A stretch of DNA of 36,825 bases from Streptococcus cristatus (GCF_003943505.1 NZ_RJPS01000001.1:94350-131174), one strand, 5' to 3'. Counted from the stretch's first letter, positions 17,501 through 25,190 are shown. Notes: generated by a model from the sequence alone, not told the origin. Translations and numbers: made by a program.

Positions 17501-18357
17501 AGCCAGAGGGATTTCTTATCATACTGACCATCTGTACGATAATAATTGATGCGAAGCATTCCTTCTTTCAAAGGCTCGGAGGTATGAGGATTATAGTCTT
17601 TGTCAAACCAAACTTCATTCATCTGAGGGCTCAGCAGCTCAACTGTCTTATCACCTGTAATGTTTTGACCTGCCGTATTGTTGATTAAGAGACTAACCTT
17701 GCTTCTTTTCTCTGCCATCTTGACATCAAGGTAATAGCCATAATCATCTTTTTTAGCTGTCGCAAAACTAGTCGCACCAGTCGGCCAACCTCCCTTTTGA
17801 CCAGAAGGCGTTTCAACATCATCCCAAGTCCATAAGCCTAAGCTATCCAGATTTTCGGATGGCAGATTTTTGAAATGGAAACGCATATGGCCATCTGCGA
17901 TAGCATCCTTGGTCGATGTCTCCGACTGACTAGTTGACGCTGGCTTTTCTTTCTCGTCAGATACAACTGTTTCCTTTGCTTCTTTACCAGCTGCTTCTGG
18001 GGTCGCACTAGATTCTGCACCCTCTGTCGGCTGAGCAGCTTGATTTACTACTGCTTCAGGCTGGGCGCTTTTCTCAATATTGACTTTTTGTTTGCTTTCT
18101 TTTTGCGCTGAACTATCCACTTCCTCAGTTTTGGCTTCAACCTCTGGCTTAGGCAAAGCTTCTGAATTAGCAGCTGATACTGCTTCCGTTGCTGGGCTAG
18201 TCGTAGCCTTTGTCTCATCTGCTTTGGCTAACTGGGCACCTCCAAAGAGAAAGCCAGATGCAATCACGACAGATGCTACTCCGACTTTTAAGCGACGAAT
18301 CCCAAAATAATGACGCTTTTCACTGGTCCGAGACTGTAGATGATAGTTTCTTTTCAT
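14539..18357 (-). CDS. pulA: Cell-wall-anchored pullulanase (alpha-glucan debranching enzyme, GH13)
   Basis: A 1272-residue surface enzyme that cuts alpha-1,6 links in pullulan, starch dextrins or host glycogen. In order: a YSIRK-type signal (YFGIRRLKVGVAS, 17-29) ending at ..AKA (46); a Ser/Thr/Glu/Lys-rich linker to ~155; two carbohydrate-binding CBM41 modules (~157-260 and ~267-370, with GLWTWDD and SLWLWGD); a pullulanase N-domain with YNWGYDP at 684-690; and the GH13 barrel with DVVYNHT (731-737), nucleophile Asp799 in GFRFDMM, acid/base Glu828 in GEGW and HDN at 915-917. The C-terminus has a proline/glutamine-rich wall-spanning stretch, LPKTG (1242-1246), a membrane helix and RKKQ, so sortase A should anchor it. 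A strong promoter overlaps a cre-like site. Homologues are SpuA of pneumococcus and PulA of group A streptococcus. Confidence 0.96.
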   Translation of the reverse strand: MKRNYHLQSRTSEKRHYFGIRRLKVGVASVVIASGFLFGGAQLAKADETKATTSPATEAVSAANSEALPKPEVEAKTEEVDSSAQKESKQKVNIEKSAQPEAVVNQAAQPTEGAESSATPEAAGKEAKETVVSDEKEKPASTSQSETSTKDAIADGHMRFHFKNLPSENLDSLGLWTWDDVETPSGQKGGWPTGATSFATAKKDDYGYYLDVKMAEKRSKVSLLINNTAGQNITGDKTVELLSPQMNEVWFDKDYNPHTSEPLKEGMLRINYYRTDGQYDKKSLWLWGDVQRPGQNWPDGVDFEKTGKYGRYVDVPLKEAAKMIGFLLLDESKSGDDVKIQKQDYNFANLGKTSQIFLRDADPTVYTNPYFVNDIRMTGAQHVSLTEIEATFSTLENAKKEDILKNLKITNKDGGEVTVKDVVLDSKNKSAKLIGDFNQAQSPYLIKYGNDQFKTSMNWQLKDSLYKYDGDLGARVSQAGKQVDLTFWSPSADQVDLVVYDKKDQNKVLGRIAMQKEESGTWTSSLTPESGLGLSDYRGYFYHYEISRGGKKVLVLDPYAKSLAAWNNEDADKGDAYKIAKAAFVDPSEYGPKDLTYATIPNFKKREDALIYEAHVRDFTSDPAISKDLKSQFGTFSAFIEKLDYLKELGVTHVQLLPVLSYYFVNELKNAERMDKYASSNSNYNWGYDPQNYFSLTGMYSSTPTDPAKRIEEFKNLVNEIHKRGMGVIMDVVYNHTAKTSIFEDLEPNYYHFMDADGTPRTSFGGGRLGTTHYMSRRVLVDSIKYLTEQYKVDGFRFDMMGDHDAESIQKAFEEAKKLNPNLIMLGEGWKTYAGDENKAVQPADQTWMKSTDTVAVFSDDIRNTLKSGYPNEGTPAFITGGKRNVEDVFKNIKAQPTNFEADSPGDVIQYIAAHDNLTLFDIIAQSIKKDPAVAANNQEIHRRLRLGNLMMLTSQGTPFIHSGQEYGRTKQFRDPAYKYPVSEDKVPNKAHLLTNEDGTPFEYPYFIHDSYDSSDAVNHFDWTKATDSEKFPENAKSRAYMKGLISLRKSTDAFTRSSKDEVDQNVTLITQPGKDGVEKEDLVLGYQVVASNGDIYAVFVNADKKERNFNFGETYKHLAGAEVVADGNSAGITAISNPAGVTRNSNGLTLAPLTATILRIKKASPAQEEKPQDTSKDTQQKPSQGSVKELQKEQNPSPSLSNKLVQVPSTSLSSESQKPLAAEPQQDKVSPSVTASTEKVLPKTGTETSLLAILGGSLAFLAGLFTFRKKQ

Positions 18358-18399
18358 AAATAAAAAAACTCCTTTATTTTTTCCTATAGAAAATACGTA

Positions 18400-18448
18400 T
18401 GCAAACGTTTTCTGTATTTATTATACAGATTCTCTATCGAAATGTAAA
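18400..18448 (-). promoter_or_regulatory. Pullulanase promoter with cre-like site at the start point
   Basis: On the minus strand TTTACA (18448-18443), a 17-nt spacer and TATAAT (18425-18420) form a near-ideal promoter. AGAAAACGTTTGCA (18413-18400), a good catabolite-responsive element, covers the expected transcription start, so CcpA should repress the gene when preferred sugars are present. Confidence 0.8.
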
Positions 18449-18581
18449 GGTTTTCATAGACCATTTTTTTATTCCAAAGCTTTATGTATGATTTCAGATT
18501 CCTTTTATAGGAAATCCACTGGCTCTCTCTTTGTTGTTTAAGATAATGAAACGAAATATTTCTTTAGACTCATCAAAAAAA

Positions 18582-18754
18582 GAGTGGGACAGAAATCGGT
18601 CATTCGTTAGAATTCGATTTCGTCGTCCCGCCTCCGCACAGTTGAGTAGGGCTGTAAAAGCTGATGAGATCAGCGTAGTAGAGCCTACTCAACCACTGCG
18701 TCTTGCTCGACAATCCAAAGACAATTGAGAGGCTAGGACTTTTGTCCCAGACTC
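18582..18754 (-). repeat. Dispersed three-hairpin element, copy 3
   Basis: Read on the minus strand: hairpin A 18754-18729, hairpin B 18693-18641 (stem GTTGAGTAGG..CCTACTCAAC fully paired here) and hairpin C 18631-18584, followed by CTCTTTTTTT. It lies ~150 nt downstream of the minus-strand gene ending at 18907, and upstream of the pullulanase promoter. The rest of 18449-18906 shows no gene and no other feature I can name. Confidence 0.9.
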
Positions 18755-18906
18755 TTCTTTTAAAGTCTTTTTAATGTCGTTCAATCCCTGATTGCCTTTT
18801 GGTGTTAGAATCACTAGCGCTTTCCTTAGGCTATCACCTGCATTTCAATAGCACTGTCCGTTTTTTTAGAAAGATAAGATTTTCCCAAACTTTAAAGAAA
18901 ATCGAA

Positions 18907-19113
18907 CTAATCTATATAGAAAAATCTTCTATAAATTCGAGCAATTGTTAAAACAATGATTAAAAATATAGCTATTATAGACAATACTATTTTCCCAAAA
19001 CTTACTTCCGAACGAATTATAAAAATGTGAAAGAGAGGTGCCAATCCTACACCTATAGCAATTAGATAACTAGCAAAGTTTATTGCACCAAGACCTGCAA
19101 AAAAATGTTTCAT
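18907..19113 (-). CDS. Small hydrophobic protein, two membrane helices
   Basis: A 68-residue predicted membrane protein with helices at ~12-33 (NFASYLIAIGVGLAPLFHIF) and ~38-60 (FGKIVLSIIAIFLIIVLTIA) and a basic tail (RIYRRFF). The ribosome site before the ATG is weak (TTAGG). It follows a second tiny membrane protein gene by 55 nt, and both are AT-rich compared with the housekeeping genes around them. I do not recognise the family. Its role is unknown; small paired membrane proteins of this kind occur in accessory regions, for instance as immunity-like proteins, but nothing here proves that. Confidence 0.55.
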   Translation of the reverse strand: MKHFFAGLGAINFASYLIAIGVGLAPLFHIFIIRSEVSFGKIVLSIIAIFLIIVLTIARIYRRFFYID

Positions 19114-19168
19114 TTTTAATACCTAACTTTTTACCTTTCATTTTATAGTGACTCTCTCTAAATCAGTT

Positions 19169-19384
19169 TTATTGTTTACTTCTAACCTTTTCAAAGAAAT
19201 TTGATAGTAAATGTACTCCACTGAGGGCTATTACTATATCAATTGGTAAGAAATGGTAATCCCATATAAAATGAGACAAAATCAATGATAGAAATAAAAT
19301 ACAATCCATATAACTATTCTTGAAATGTTCTGCGATTTTATGATATAGAAATGCAATAATAACTGAAATCAAAATAATCGCCAT
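19169..19384 (-). CDS. Small hydrophobic protein of unknown function
   Basis: A 71-residue predicted membrane protein starting MAIILISVIIAFLYH. Two or three helices are likely (~2-14, ~26-42, ~46-62), and the tail is basic (FFEKVRSKQ). The start is well supported by AGAGGA 6 nt before the ATG. A short reading frame upstream overlaps its first codons. The gene is AT-rich and probably forms a unit with the next tiny membrane protein gene. No family is recognised. Confidence 0.6.
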   Translation of the reverse strand: MAIILISVIIAFLYHKIAEHFKNSYMDCILFLSLILSHFIWDYHFLPIDIVIALSGVHLLSNFFEKVRSKQ

Positions 19385-19516
19385 ACTTGTCCTCTTGTAA
19401 TCTGCAAATAATCCATATATTTACCTGCTCTAAGCTCTTCCTCTTCTTGGAATTTTTCAAGTACCTTAAAGCTTTTAACAATACAATCTATTAGATACTT
19501 CCTGTTTCCTATTATA
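19369..19516 (-). other. Possible gene remnant or leader peptide upstream of the small membrane proteins
   Basis: On the minus strand a frame stays open for 52 codons to a TGA at 19371-19369 and reads like real protein (..FKVLEKFQEEEELRAGKY..), but it has no ATG, GTG or TTG start before an ATG at 19416. From that ATG it would give a 15-residue peptide, MDYLQITRGQVWRLF, which overlaps the start of the 71-residue membrane protein. A TATAAT at 19516-19511 may be the promoter for the group. It could be the tail of a decayed gene or a coupled leader peptide. Confidence 0.25.
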
Positions 19517-19664
19517 GCAATTATTATTTAATCCATAAAGTTTATATGTAGAAATAGCATATAAAAACAGACAGGAACTTTTTCAACATTATCAAGTTTA
19601 CTAGCAATTTAAATTTCCCCACGTAGCCGTATTCAATCCAAAGATCCCCCTCAAAAACTCTCTT

Positions 19665-19683
19665 CTGAAGAATTGCTCTTCAG
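19665..19683. other. Small inverted repeat in the gene-free stretch
   Basis: CTGAAGA (19665-19671) and TCTTCAG (19677-19683) form a 7-bp stem with a 5-nt loop. No T-run follows on either strand. Apart from this, the tandem array and the nusB terminator, 19520-20124 shows nothing I can name. Confidence 0.4.
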
Positions 19684-19813
19684 GCGATTTTCTCTTATAT
19701 CTTTCTTTTCTTACTTAGACTGACTAGACCATTCCTCATCTCTAAAAAACCTAGTAAAAATCGTAAGAAACGAAAGCGATTCATCCTATAAATAGAGATG
19801 AAAAGCACATTCG

Positions 19814-20053
19814 AGGTCTAGCTTGCCATGAATCTATAGGAAAAGTAAGCAGCCAAGGCCTAGATTCCCATGAATCTATAGGAAAAGTGAGCAGGCGAGG
19901 CCTAATTTACCATGATTTTATAGGAGAAGTGAACATCCGAGACCTAGATTGCCATGAATCTATAGGAAAAGTGACCAACCGAGGCCTAGGTTACCACGAA
20001 TCTATAGGAAAAGTGAGCAACCGAGGTCTAGGTTGCCATTAACCTATAGCAAG
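19814..20053. repeat. Degenerate 42-bp tandem repeat array
   Basis: Five full units of exactly 42 bp begin at 19814, 19856, 19898, 19940 and 19982, and a sixth partial unit begins at 20024. The shared core is CCATGAATCTATAGGAAAAG with a lead-in AGGCCTAG; the second half (GTGAGCAACCG) varies more. Each unit can form a short bulged hairpin between CCTAGATT and AATCTATAGG. There are no unique spacers, so it is not CRISPR. The array lies between the nusB terminator and an AT-rich stretch, in no apparent gene. Confidence 0.9.
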
Positions 20054-20124
20054 CTAGACTAGTCCAGCCATAGACCTACAGAAACTTTCTTATGATTTGT
20101 CAGCGACTGCAACTATCAAAAACC

Positions 20125-20149
20125 AAAAAAGCTGAGACAGTCGTCTCAG
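20125..20149 (-). terminator. Intrinsic terminator of the efp-yqhY-nusB unit
   Basis: CTGAGAC (20132-20138) and GTCTCAG (20143-20149) pair across a 4-nt loop; on the minus strand CTTTTTT follows. The stem starts within the last nusB codons. Confidence 0.85.
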
Positions 20150-20583
20150 TCTTTTTCTTCTGTTATAAATTGACTCAAAATCCCATTGATAAACTTACTT
20201 GATTTTTCATCAGAAAATTGCTTGGAAAGTTCAATGGCTTCATTGACCGCTACTCGCTCGGGAGTATCGAACTCTGTCATTTCAAAGATGCCTAATCGCA
20301 GGATATTCTTTTCCACCAAAGTTAGACGCTCAACTGTCCAGCCTGCTTTCAAGTGCTGGGCGATTTTCTTATCTAACTCTTCCTTGGACTGGAGCACTCC
20401 TGTGACCAAATTGAGTAGAAATGCTGGGATATTGACCTCAGCATCCGTCTCTTCTTCGTCCTTATCATAGGTATAGGCAAAGCGGCAAGCCTCAATGGCA
20501 TCACCCTCATACTCCAGACTCATCAAAGCCTGAAAAGCCCGCTGACGTAGCTCTCTTCTAGATTCTAACAAAACATCAGTCAT
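20146..20583 (-). CDS. nusB: Transcription antitermination factor NusB
   Basis: An all-helical RNA-binding protein that joins NusE/S10 on boxA RNA for rRNA antitermination. The product is 145 residues from the ATG at 20583 (MTDVLLESRRELRQRAFQAL); the frame extends further to 20601 but that overlaps yqhY more and lacks a better ribosome site. The family signatures RELRQRAFQALMSLEY at the N-terminus and NEAIELSKQF..SSKFINGIL near the C-terminus are present. It overlaps the yqhY stop by 8 nt, so the two genes are translationally coupled. It is the last gene of the unit and ends in a terminator hairpin. Confidence 0.96.
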   Translation of the reverse strand: MTDVLLESRRELRQRAFQALMSLEYEGDAIEACRFAYTYDKDEEETDAEVNIPAFLLNLVTGVLQSKEELDKKIAQHLKAGWTVERLTLVEKNILRLGIFEMTEFDTPERVAVNEAIELSKQFSDEKSSKFINGILSQFITEEKD

Positions 20584-20965
20584 TGAGGAAATCCTCATCA
20601 AATAGATCTTTCAAATCTGGTTTTGGTGATTTTTCTGGAACAATGCCTGCCACATGGATATTGACAGCAGACAGCTCCACTTCAGCCATATCGCTTACAG
20701 CACTCTTGACTGCTTTTTGGATTGCAACTGCAACTGTTGGCACACTAATACCGTACTCCAGATAGAGGTAGATATCAACTGATATGTCGCCACTTTCATC
20801 CGTATGCAGCGCAACACCGCGTCCAAGCGTACGCATAGAAAGGCTATCTGACATGCTTTTATTTGCAAAAGAATGAACGCCCTCTACCTTAGCCGTAGCA
20901 ATGGCAATAATTTTTTCCAAGACTCGTGGCGCAATAACGATTTCGCCTAATTGTTCGTTTGCCAT
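20576..20965 (-). CDS. yqhY: Asp23/Gls24 family protein YqhY
   Basis: A 129-residue cytosolic protein of the Asp23 family. It begins MANEQLGEIVIAPRVLEKIIAIATAKVEGV, the usual opening of the family, and ends with an acidic tail (DLKDLFDEDFLND). In Bacillus subtilis YqhY is linked to acetyl-CoA carboxylase control, and the Firmicute arrangement places it just before nusB; the same context is seen here, with efp 30 nt upstream. Ribosome site AAGGA lies 6 nt before the ATG. The biochemical function in streptococci is not established. Confidence 0.9.
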   Translation of the reverse strand: MANEQLGEIVIAPRVLEKIIAIATAKVEGVHSFANKSMSDSLSMRTLGRGVALHTDESGDISVDIYLYLEYGISVPTVAVAIQKAVKSAVSDMAEVELSAVNIHVAGIVPEKSPKPDLKDLFDEDFLND

Positions 20966-20995
20966 AAGAATTCCTTTCTATATGAAAGATTGAAA

Positions 20996-21556
20996 TTACG
21001 CACGAGAAACGTAAGTTCCTTCTGCAGTATTGATGACCAATTTTTGTCCAACTTCGATGAAGTCTGGTACGTTGACAACAAGACCTGTTTCAAGAGTTGC
21101 TGGTTTACCAGAACCTGTTACAGTAGCACCTTTGATAGATGGTTGTGTTTCTGTTACCACCAATTCAACAGTTGTAGGTACTGTCACACCGATCACTTCT
21201 GATCCGTAGAATTGGATTTTCACATCTGAGTTTTCAAGGATGTATTTCAATTCTTCCTCTACGTTGACTACTGGGATTTCGTATTGGTCATAAGTCTCAG
21301 TATTCATGAAATAAGCAGTGCCATCCATTTGGTACAAGTATTGTGCTGGTACTGTTTCGATGATAGCTTGTTCAAATTTTTCTTCTGGACGGTAACTAGT
21401 CTCAAATGTAGAACCAGTACGAACATCACGCAATTTCATACGCATGATAGTATTTCCCTTACCTGGTTTGTGGTGACTTGCTTCCAAGACGCGGATCAGT
21501 TTACCATCAGCAGTTTCAAAAGTCATTCCAGCTTTCAGCTTACTTGCTTCAATCAT
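20996..21556 (-). CDS. efp: Elongation factor P
   Basis: A 186-residue translation factor that enters the ribosomal E site and helps form peptide bonds at polyproline stretches. The three-barrel layout is as usual. The conserved loop near the peptidyl-transferase centre reads HHKPGKGN, with the tip Lys at 33. It is unmodified in sequence terms; streptococci lack the E. coli-type beta-lysyl pathway as far as I know. Ribosome site AGAGGT precedes the ATG. The gene lies between an Xaa-Pro peptidase and yqhY, all on one strand with short gaps, so a joint transcript is likely. Confidence 0.96.
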   Translation of the reverse strand: MIEASKLKAGMTFETADGKLIRVLEASHHKPGKGNTIMRMKLRDVRTGSTFETSYRPEEKFEQAIIETVPAQYLYQMDGTAYFMNTETYDQYEIPVVNVEEELKYILENSDVKIQFYGSEVIGVTVPTTVELVVTETQPSIKGATVTGSGKPATLETGLVVNVPDFIEVGQKLVINTAEGTYVSRA

Positions 21557-21617
21557 TTGTTTTTTACCTCTTTAATAAATAATTTACTCTTTATTCTACC
21601 ATAAAGCTTGATAATTC

Positions 21618-22679
21618 TCAAATCACAATCAATTCTTTTGGAGCAAGGGTCAAGACCTCACAACCAGTCTCTGTGATCAGAAGGTCATCTTCGATCCGAA
21701 CGCCGTATTTGCCATCCAGATAGATGCCCGGCTCATCGGTCAAGACCATGCCAGCCTCAATCGGCTCTTCTGACTTGCCAAAGTAAGGAATCTCATGGAT
21801 ATCCAGCCCAATCCCGTGACCAATCCCGTGGCTGAAGTAAGGGCCGTAGCCTGCATCGTTGATAATTTGACGAGGAATCCGGTCAAAATCAATACAGCTG
21901 AGTCCAGCCTTAGCCGCTTCTATCAGGGCTTGATTGCTGCGCAGGACAATATCATAAATTTCTCGCTCTTCATCCGTCACCTGCCCCACATGAACAGTCC
22001 GCGTCATATCGCTGACATAGTGATTGTAGTAGCAACCAAAGTCCATGGTCAGGGTTTCACCATTTTGGATGACCTTGTCACTGGCCACGCCGTGAGGCAT
22101 AGCAGAGCGGTAGCCAGAAGCGATGATAAAGTCAAAGGAAGCACCTGAAGCACCTAACTGGCGCATACGGGCATCTAAAAAGTTCATAACAGCCAGCTCT
22201 GTCGTCTGACCAGGCTTGATAAAGTCCAGCACGTCTAGGAAGGCTTGATCAGAAATCTGACAGGCCTTGCGAATGGTCGCGATTTCTTGCCCATCCTTGA
22301 TCATGCGCAAATTTTCGATAAAGGCTGTCATCGGCACCAGCTCATGACCAGCAAACACACTTTCCAGCATCTTGAAGTAAGCATAGGAAATTTCATCGTC
22401 AAAACCGATTTTCGCCAACTTGTCGTCCGCAATGATTTTAGCAATTTCTCCAACCGCATCCCGCGTTTCAACAATATCAAAGCCCTCAACCACGCCCTTA
22501 GCAATCAGGGTATAACGAGAATCCGTCAGGAAAATCCGACGCGACTTGCTAATAAAAACTGTCGCCTCTGTCCCGCTGAAACCAGTCAGATAGTAAATAT
22601 TCTTCAGATTGGTTACTAAAACAGCATCGCATTCTGTCTGAGCCAAGGCTGCTTCAAATTTTTCAACTCTTGATAACAT
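21618..22679 (-). CDS. M24 family Xaa-Pro aminopeptidase / dipeptidase
   Basis: A 353-residue cytosolic metallopeptidase that removes residues next to proline. The creatinase-like N-domain (to ~125) is followed by the pita-bread fold with all five metal ligands: D213 in TMDFGCYY, D224 in SDMTRTVHVG, H288 in HGIGHGIGLDIHE, E316 in LTDEPGIY and E330 in GVRIEDD. Size and N-terminus fit the short PepP/PepQ type found beside efp in many Firmicutes. GGAGG lies 6 nt before the ATG. Together with efp it points to proline-rich peptide handling, although co-location does not prove a functional link. Whether it acts on tripeptides (PepP) or dipeptides (PepQ) is open. Confidence 0.92.
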   Translation of the reverse strand: MLSRVEKFEAALAQTECDAVLVTNLKNIYYLTGFSGTEATVFISKSRRIFLTDSRYTLIAKGVVEGFDIVETRDAVGEIAKIIADDKLAKIGFDDEISYAYFKMLESVFAGHELVPMTAFIENLRMIKDGQEIATIRKACQISDQAFLDVLDFIKPGQTTELAVMNFLDARMRQLGASGASFDFIIASGYRSAMPHGVASDKVIQNGETLTMDFGCYYNHYVSDMTRTVHVGQVTDEEREIYDIVLRSNQALIEAAKAGLSCIDFDRIPRQIINDAGYGPYFSHGIGHGIGLDIHEIPYFGKSEEPIEAGMVLTDEPGIYLDGKYGVRIEDDLLITETGCEVLTLAPKELIVI

Positions 22680-22744
22680 GAGGTACCTCCGTAAAATAAT
22701 TAGATTGAGTATCGTAAAATAGAAATTCTGCTGATGAAGAGTCG

Positions 22745-24163
22745 CTACTCTTCGTCTTTTGTTTCTTTTTGCGTCTTTTCCACATTGCGCTGATAGGCCT
22801 GAATCTGTCGCTCCAACTCCCGTTCGATCGCTGGTTCTGGCGCATATTTTTCTTCCCAGTCATCTGGTTTGAGGATTTTATGAGTCACGGGATCAAAATG
22901 CGCTTTTCCATCTGGGAAAATCTTCCCCATATTGGCCTGATGGACAATATCAAAAATTCGCTCAGGATCAACTCCCATCAAGACAAAGCTACCGTAAGTA
23001 AAGTAGAGCGTATCGATCAGAGCATCAACTTGACCAACTAAGGAGATTTCTGCCTTGCTCTTGCTACGAACCTTGGCAGCAGCCTTATCTAAAGCTTCGT
23101 GCATTCTAACCATCGACTGATCAAATTCTTCCTCTGAAGAGCTGGCAGCTCTGAGAAATTCAACCAACTCTTCCAACTTGAAGTCAGCACGGTGCCGAGC
23201 TTCCTCTGGTGTCCAAGCGATGGGTTCTTCCTGCGTAGACTCATCCATGACACCATGGAAGGTCTTGACCTTATTAAAGTGGTGATCGCGAGACACAAAG
23301 ACTTTCTCGCTGGCCAAAATACCGAAATGTTCTAGTGCCCGATGAATCCCATCCTGACTATTGCTGCTAGTCGTATGCTTGGCTACTTCCTTGACAGAGC
23401 TGGTGCCATTTCCCATGGCAATAGACAAGCCAACTCCCGACAGCATTTCCAAGTCATTGTCTGAATCTCCGAAGGCCATGACCTGATGGATATCAAAGCC
23501 GTATTCTTGACCGACTAGACGAATCCCCTCCAGCTTGGACATCCCTTGATTGATAATGTCCGTCGCATAGGGACTCGAACGAGTAAATTTTAAATGCGGG
23601 AAATCCGCTTCAATTTTTGCACTCTCAGCCGGATCTGCCAAAATCAGCACTTGATAAATGGGCTCTTGAATCAATTTCAGCAGGTCTTCTTCATGCTGAG
23701 GCAAGGCCTTGCTCACAATCTTGTTAAAACCGTGACTCACCGTCCGAGTCATGCTCCTAGGGATAAACTGGGTAGCCCACTGGGAAAAGGAACTCATACC
23801 AAAGGTCATAATTTTTGAACCTTCCATGGCATCCTCTGTTCCCAAGGAAATTTCTTTCCGGTGCTTCTTAGCGTAGGCAATCAAATCACGCAGGCTCTGC
23901 TTATCAATCGGTGTGGCAGAAATAACCCTGTCTTTTGAAAAAATATACTGACCATTGTAAGTGACAGCAAAGTCTAAATCCAGCTTGTCCATAAAAGGCT
24001 TGACAAAGAAGGGGCCACGGCCTGTCGCTAAACCGACCAAAATCCCTTGTTCTTGCAAACTCTTAATGGCGGCCTCTGTCGATTTCAAGACGGTTCGACT
24101 GTCATTAATCAAGGTTCCATCTATATCAAAAAAGACGGCTTTTATTTCCATTGATTTTCTCAT
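22745..24163 (-). CDS. Fusion of a Cof-type HAD phosphatase with a MazG-like NTP pyrophosphohydrolase domain
   Basis: A 472-residue two-domain protein. Residues 5-285 form a HAD-IIB (Cof) phosphatase with nucleophile motif DIDGT (D13, D15), motif II GLATGR, and motif IV GDSDNDLEM (232-240). Residues ~300-440 look like an all-alpha NTP pyrophosphohydrolase: an ELVEF helix (E332, E335), VDALIDTLYFTYGSFVLMG (379-397) and VHQANMGKIFPDGK, typical for MazG/DR2231-like enzymes. The tail is charged. The fusion suggests hydrolysis of a (modified) nucleotide in two steps, pyrophosphate and then phosphate removal; this is inference. Start ATG 24163 has AAGGAAAG close by, and ATG 24151 is an alternative. 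The gene is divergent from the asparaginase gene and runs towards pepP. Confidence 0.88.
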   Translation of the reverse strand: MRKSMEIKAVFFDIDGTLINDSRTVLKSTEAAIKSLQEQGILVGLATGRGPFFVKPFMDKLDLDFAVTYNGQYIFSKDRVISATPIDKQSLRDLIAYAKKHRKEISLGTEDAMEGSKIMTFGMSSFSQWATQFIPRSMTRTVSHGFNKIVSKALPQHEEDLLKLIQEPIYQVLILADPAESAKIEADFPHLKFTRSSPYATDIINQGMSKLEGIRLVGQEYGFDIHQVMAFGDSDNDLEMLSGVGLSIAMGNGTSSVKEVAKHTTSSNSQDGIHRALEHFGILASEKVFVSRDHHFNKVKTFHGVMDESTQEEPIAWTPEEARHRADFKLEELVEFLRAASSSEEEFDQSMVRMHEALDKAAAKVRSKSKAEISLVGQVDALIDTLYFTYGSFVLMGVDPERIFDIVHQANMGKIFPDGKAHFDPVTHKILKPDDWEEKYAPEPAIERELERQIQAYQRNVEKTQKETKDEE

Positions 24164-24179
24164 TCTTTCCTTTTATGAT
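24151..24179 (+). promoter_or_regulatory. Promoter of the asparaginase gene
   Basis: TTGATT (24151-24156), a 17-nt spacer and TATGAT (24174-24179) lie 38 nt before the ATG. The -35 box falls inside the first codons of the divergent HAD gene. Confidence 0.6.
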
Positions 24180-24217
24180 ACAATAAATTATAACACAATT
24201 CACGGAGAAGCACATCT

Positions 24218-25180
24218 ATGAATAAGCAGATTTTAGTTTTACATACTGGTGGAACCATTTCCATGCAGGCTGACAGAAGCGGTGCCGTCAATAGCAGCCA
24301 AGACAATCCCATGAACCATGTGGCTGTTCCCTTAGATGGTATTGAAGTGACGGTGATTGATTTCTTCAACGTTCCCAGTCCTCACATCACTCCCTATCAT
24401 ATGCTAGAACTCTACAAAAAAATCAAGGCTGACGCTGAGCACTACGATGGTGTGGTCATTACCCACGGAACTGATACTCTAGAGGAAACGGCCTACTTCC
24501 TTGATACCATGGACCTGCCTGACATCCCTGTCGTTTTGACCGGAGCTATGAGAAGTTCAAATGAACTCGGCAGTGACGGAGTTTATAATTACCTGACTGC
24601 TTTGCGGGTGGCCAGTGACGAGAAGAGTCGAGGCAAGGGCGTTCTCGTCGTCATGAATGATGAAGTGCATGCTGCCAAATATGTCACTAAAACCCACACC
24701 ACCAACGTCAGCACCTTTCAAACTCCGACGCACGGCCCTCTAGGTCTGGTCATGAAGCAGGAAATTCTCTATTTCAAAACAGCAGAACCTCGCGTCCGCT
24801 TTGACCTGACTAGCATTTCAGGCCTGGTCCCCATCATACCGGCCTATGCCGGTATGAAAACAGAACTGCTAGATATGCTGGATTTGCAAAAGCTAGACGG
24901 TCTCATCATCGAAGCCTTTGGTGCTGGCAATCTTCCGAAAGAAACTGCGGAAAAATTAACAGAGATGGCAAAAGCTGGTCTCCCCATCGCTCTGGTTTCT
25001 CGCTGTTTCAACGGCATTGCTGAGCCTGTCTACGCCTATGAAGGTGGCGGTGTCAAGCTGCACCAAGCTGGAATCATGTTTGTCAAAGAGCTCAATGCAC
25101 CCAAGGCTCGCATCAAGCTACTGATTGCTCTCAATGTCGGCCTAAGTGGTCAAGCATTAAGAGATTATATAGAAGGATAA
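24218..25180 (+). CDS. ansA: L-asparaginase, type I (cytosolic)
   Basis: A 320-residue enzyme that hydrolyses asparagine to aspartate and ammonia. The two catalytic triads are readable: HTGGTIS with nucleophile Thr13, and THGTDTLEET with T85 and D86, plus a conserved Lys in VHAAKYVTKTHT. There is no signal peptide, consistent with the type I, intracellular form. A GGAGAAG site precedes the ATG by about 10 nt. The gene stands alone, divergent from the HAD/MazG gene. A weak hairpin and then element copy 4 lie downstream. Ammonia release could help acid tolerance, but that is speculation. Confidence 0.94.
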   Translation: MNKQILVLHTGGTISMQADRSGAVNSSQDNPMNHVAVPLDGIEVTVIDFFNVPSPHITPYHMLELYKKIKADAEHYDGVVITHGTDTLEETAYFLDTMDLPDIPVVLTGAMRSSNELGSDGVYNYLTALRVASDEKSRGKGVLVVMNDEVHAAKYVTKTHTTNVSTFQTPTHGPLGLVMKQEILYFKTAEPRVRFDLTSISGLVPIIPAYAGMKTELLDMLDLQKLDGLIIEAFGAGNLPKETAEKLTEMAKAGLPIALVSRCFNGIAEPVYAYEGGGVKLHQAGIMFVKELNAPKARIKLLIALNVGLSGQALRDYIEG

Positions 25181-25190
25181 AAACTAATTT

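Noticed and set aside
19814..20053. Regularly spaced repeats that might be a CRISPR array
   Set aside because: Units are contiguous with a 42-bp period and the sequence between conserved cores is also related from unit to unit; there are no unique spacers and no cas genes.
22663..22863. 66-codon Lys/Arg-rich frame between the HAD gene and the Xaa-Pro peptidase
   Set aside because: Mostly overlaps the charged C-terminus of the HAD/MazG protein in another frame; the gap itself is only 65 nt.
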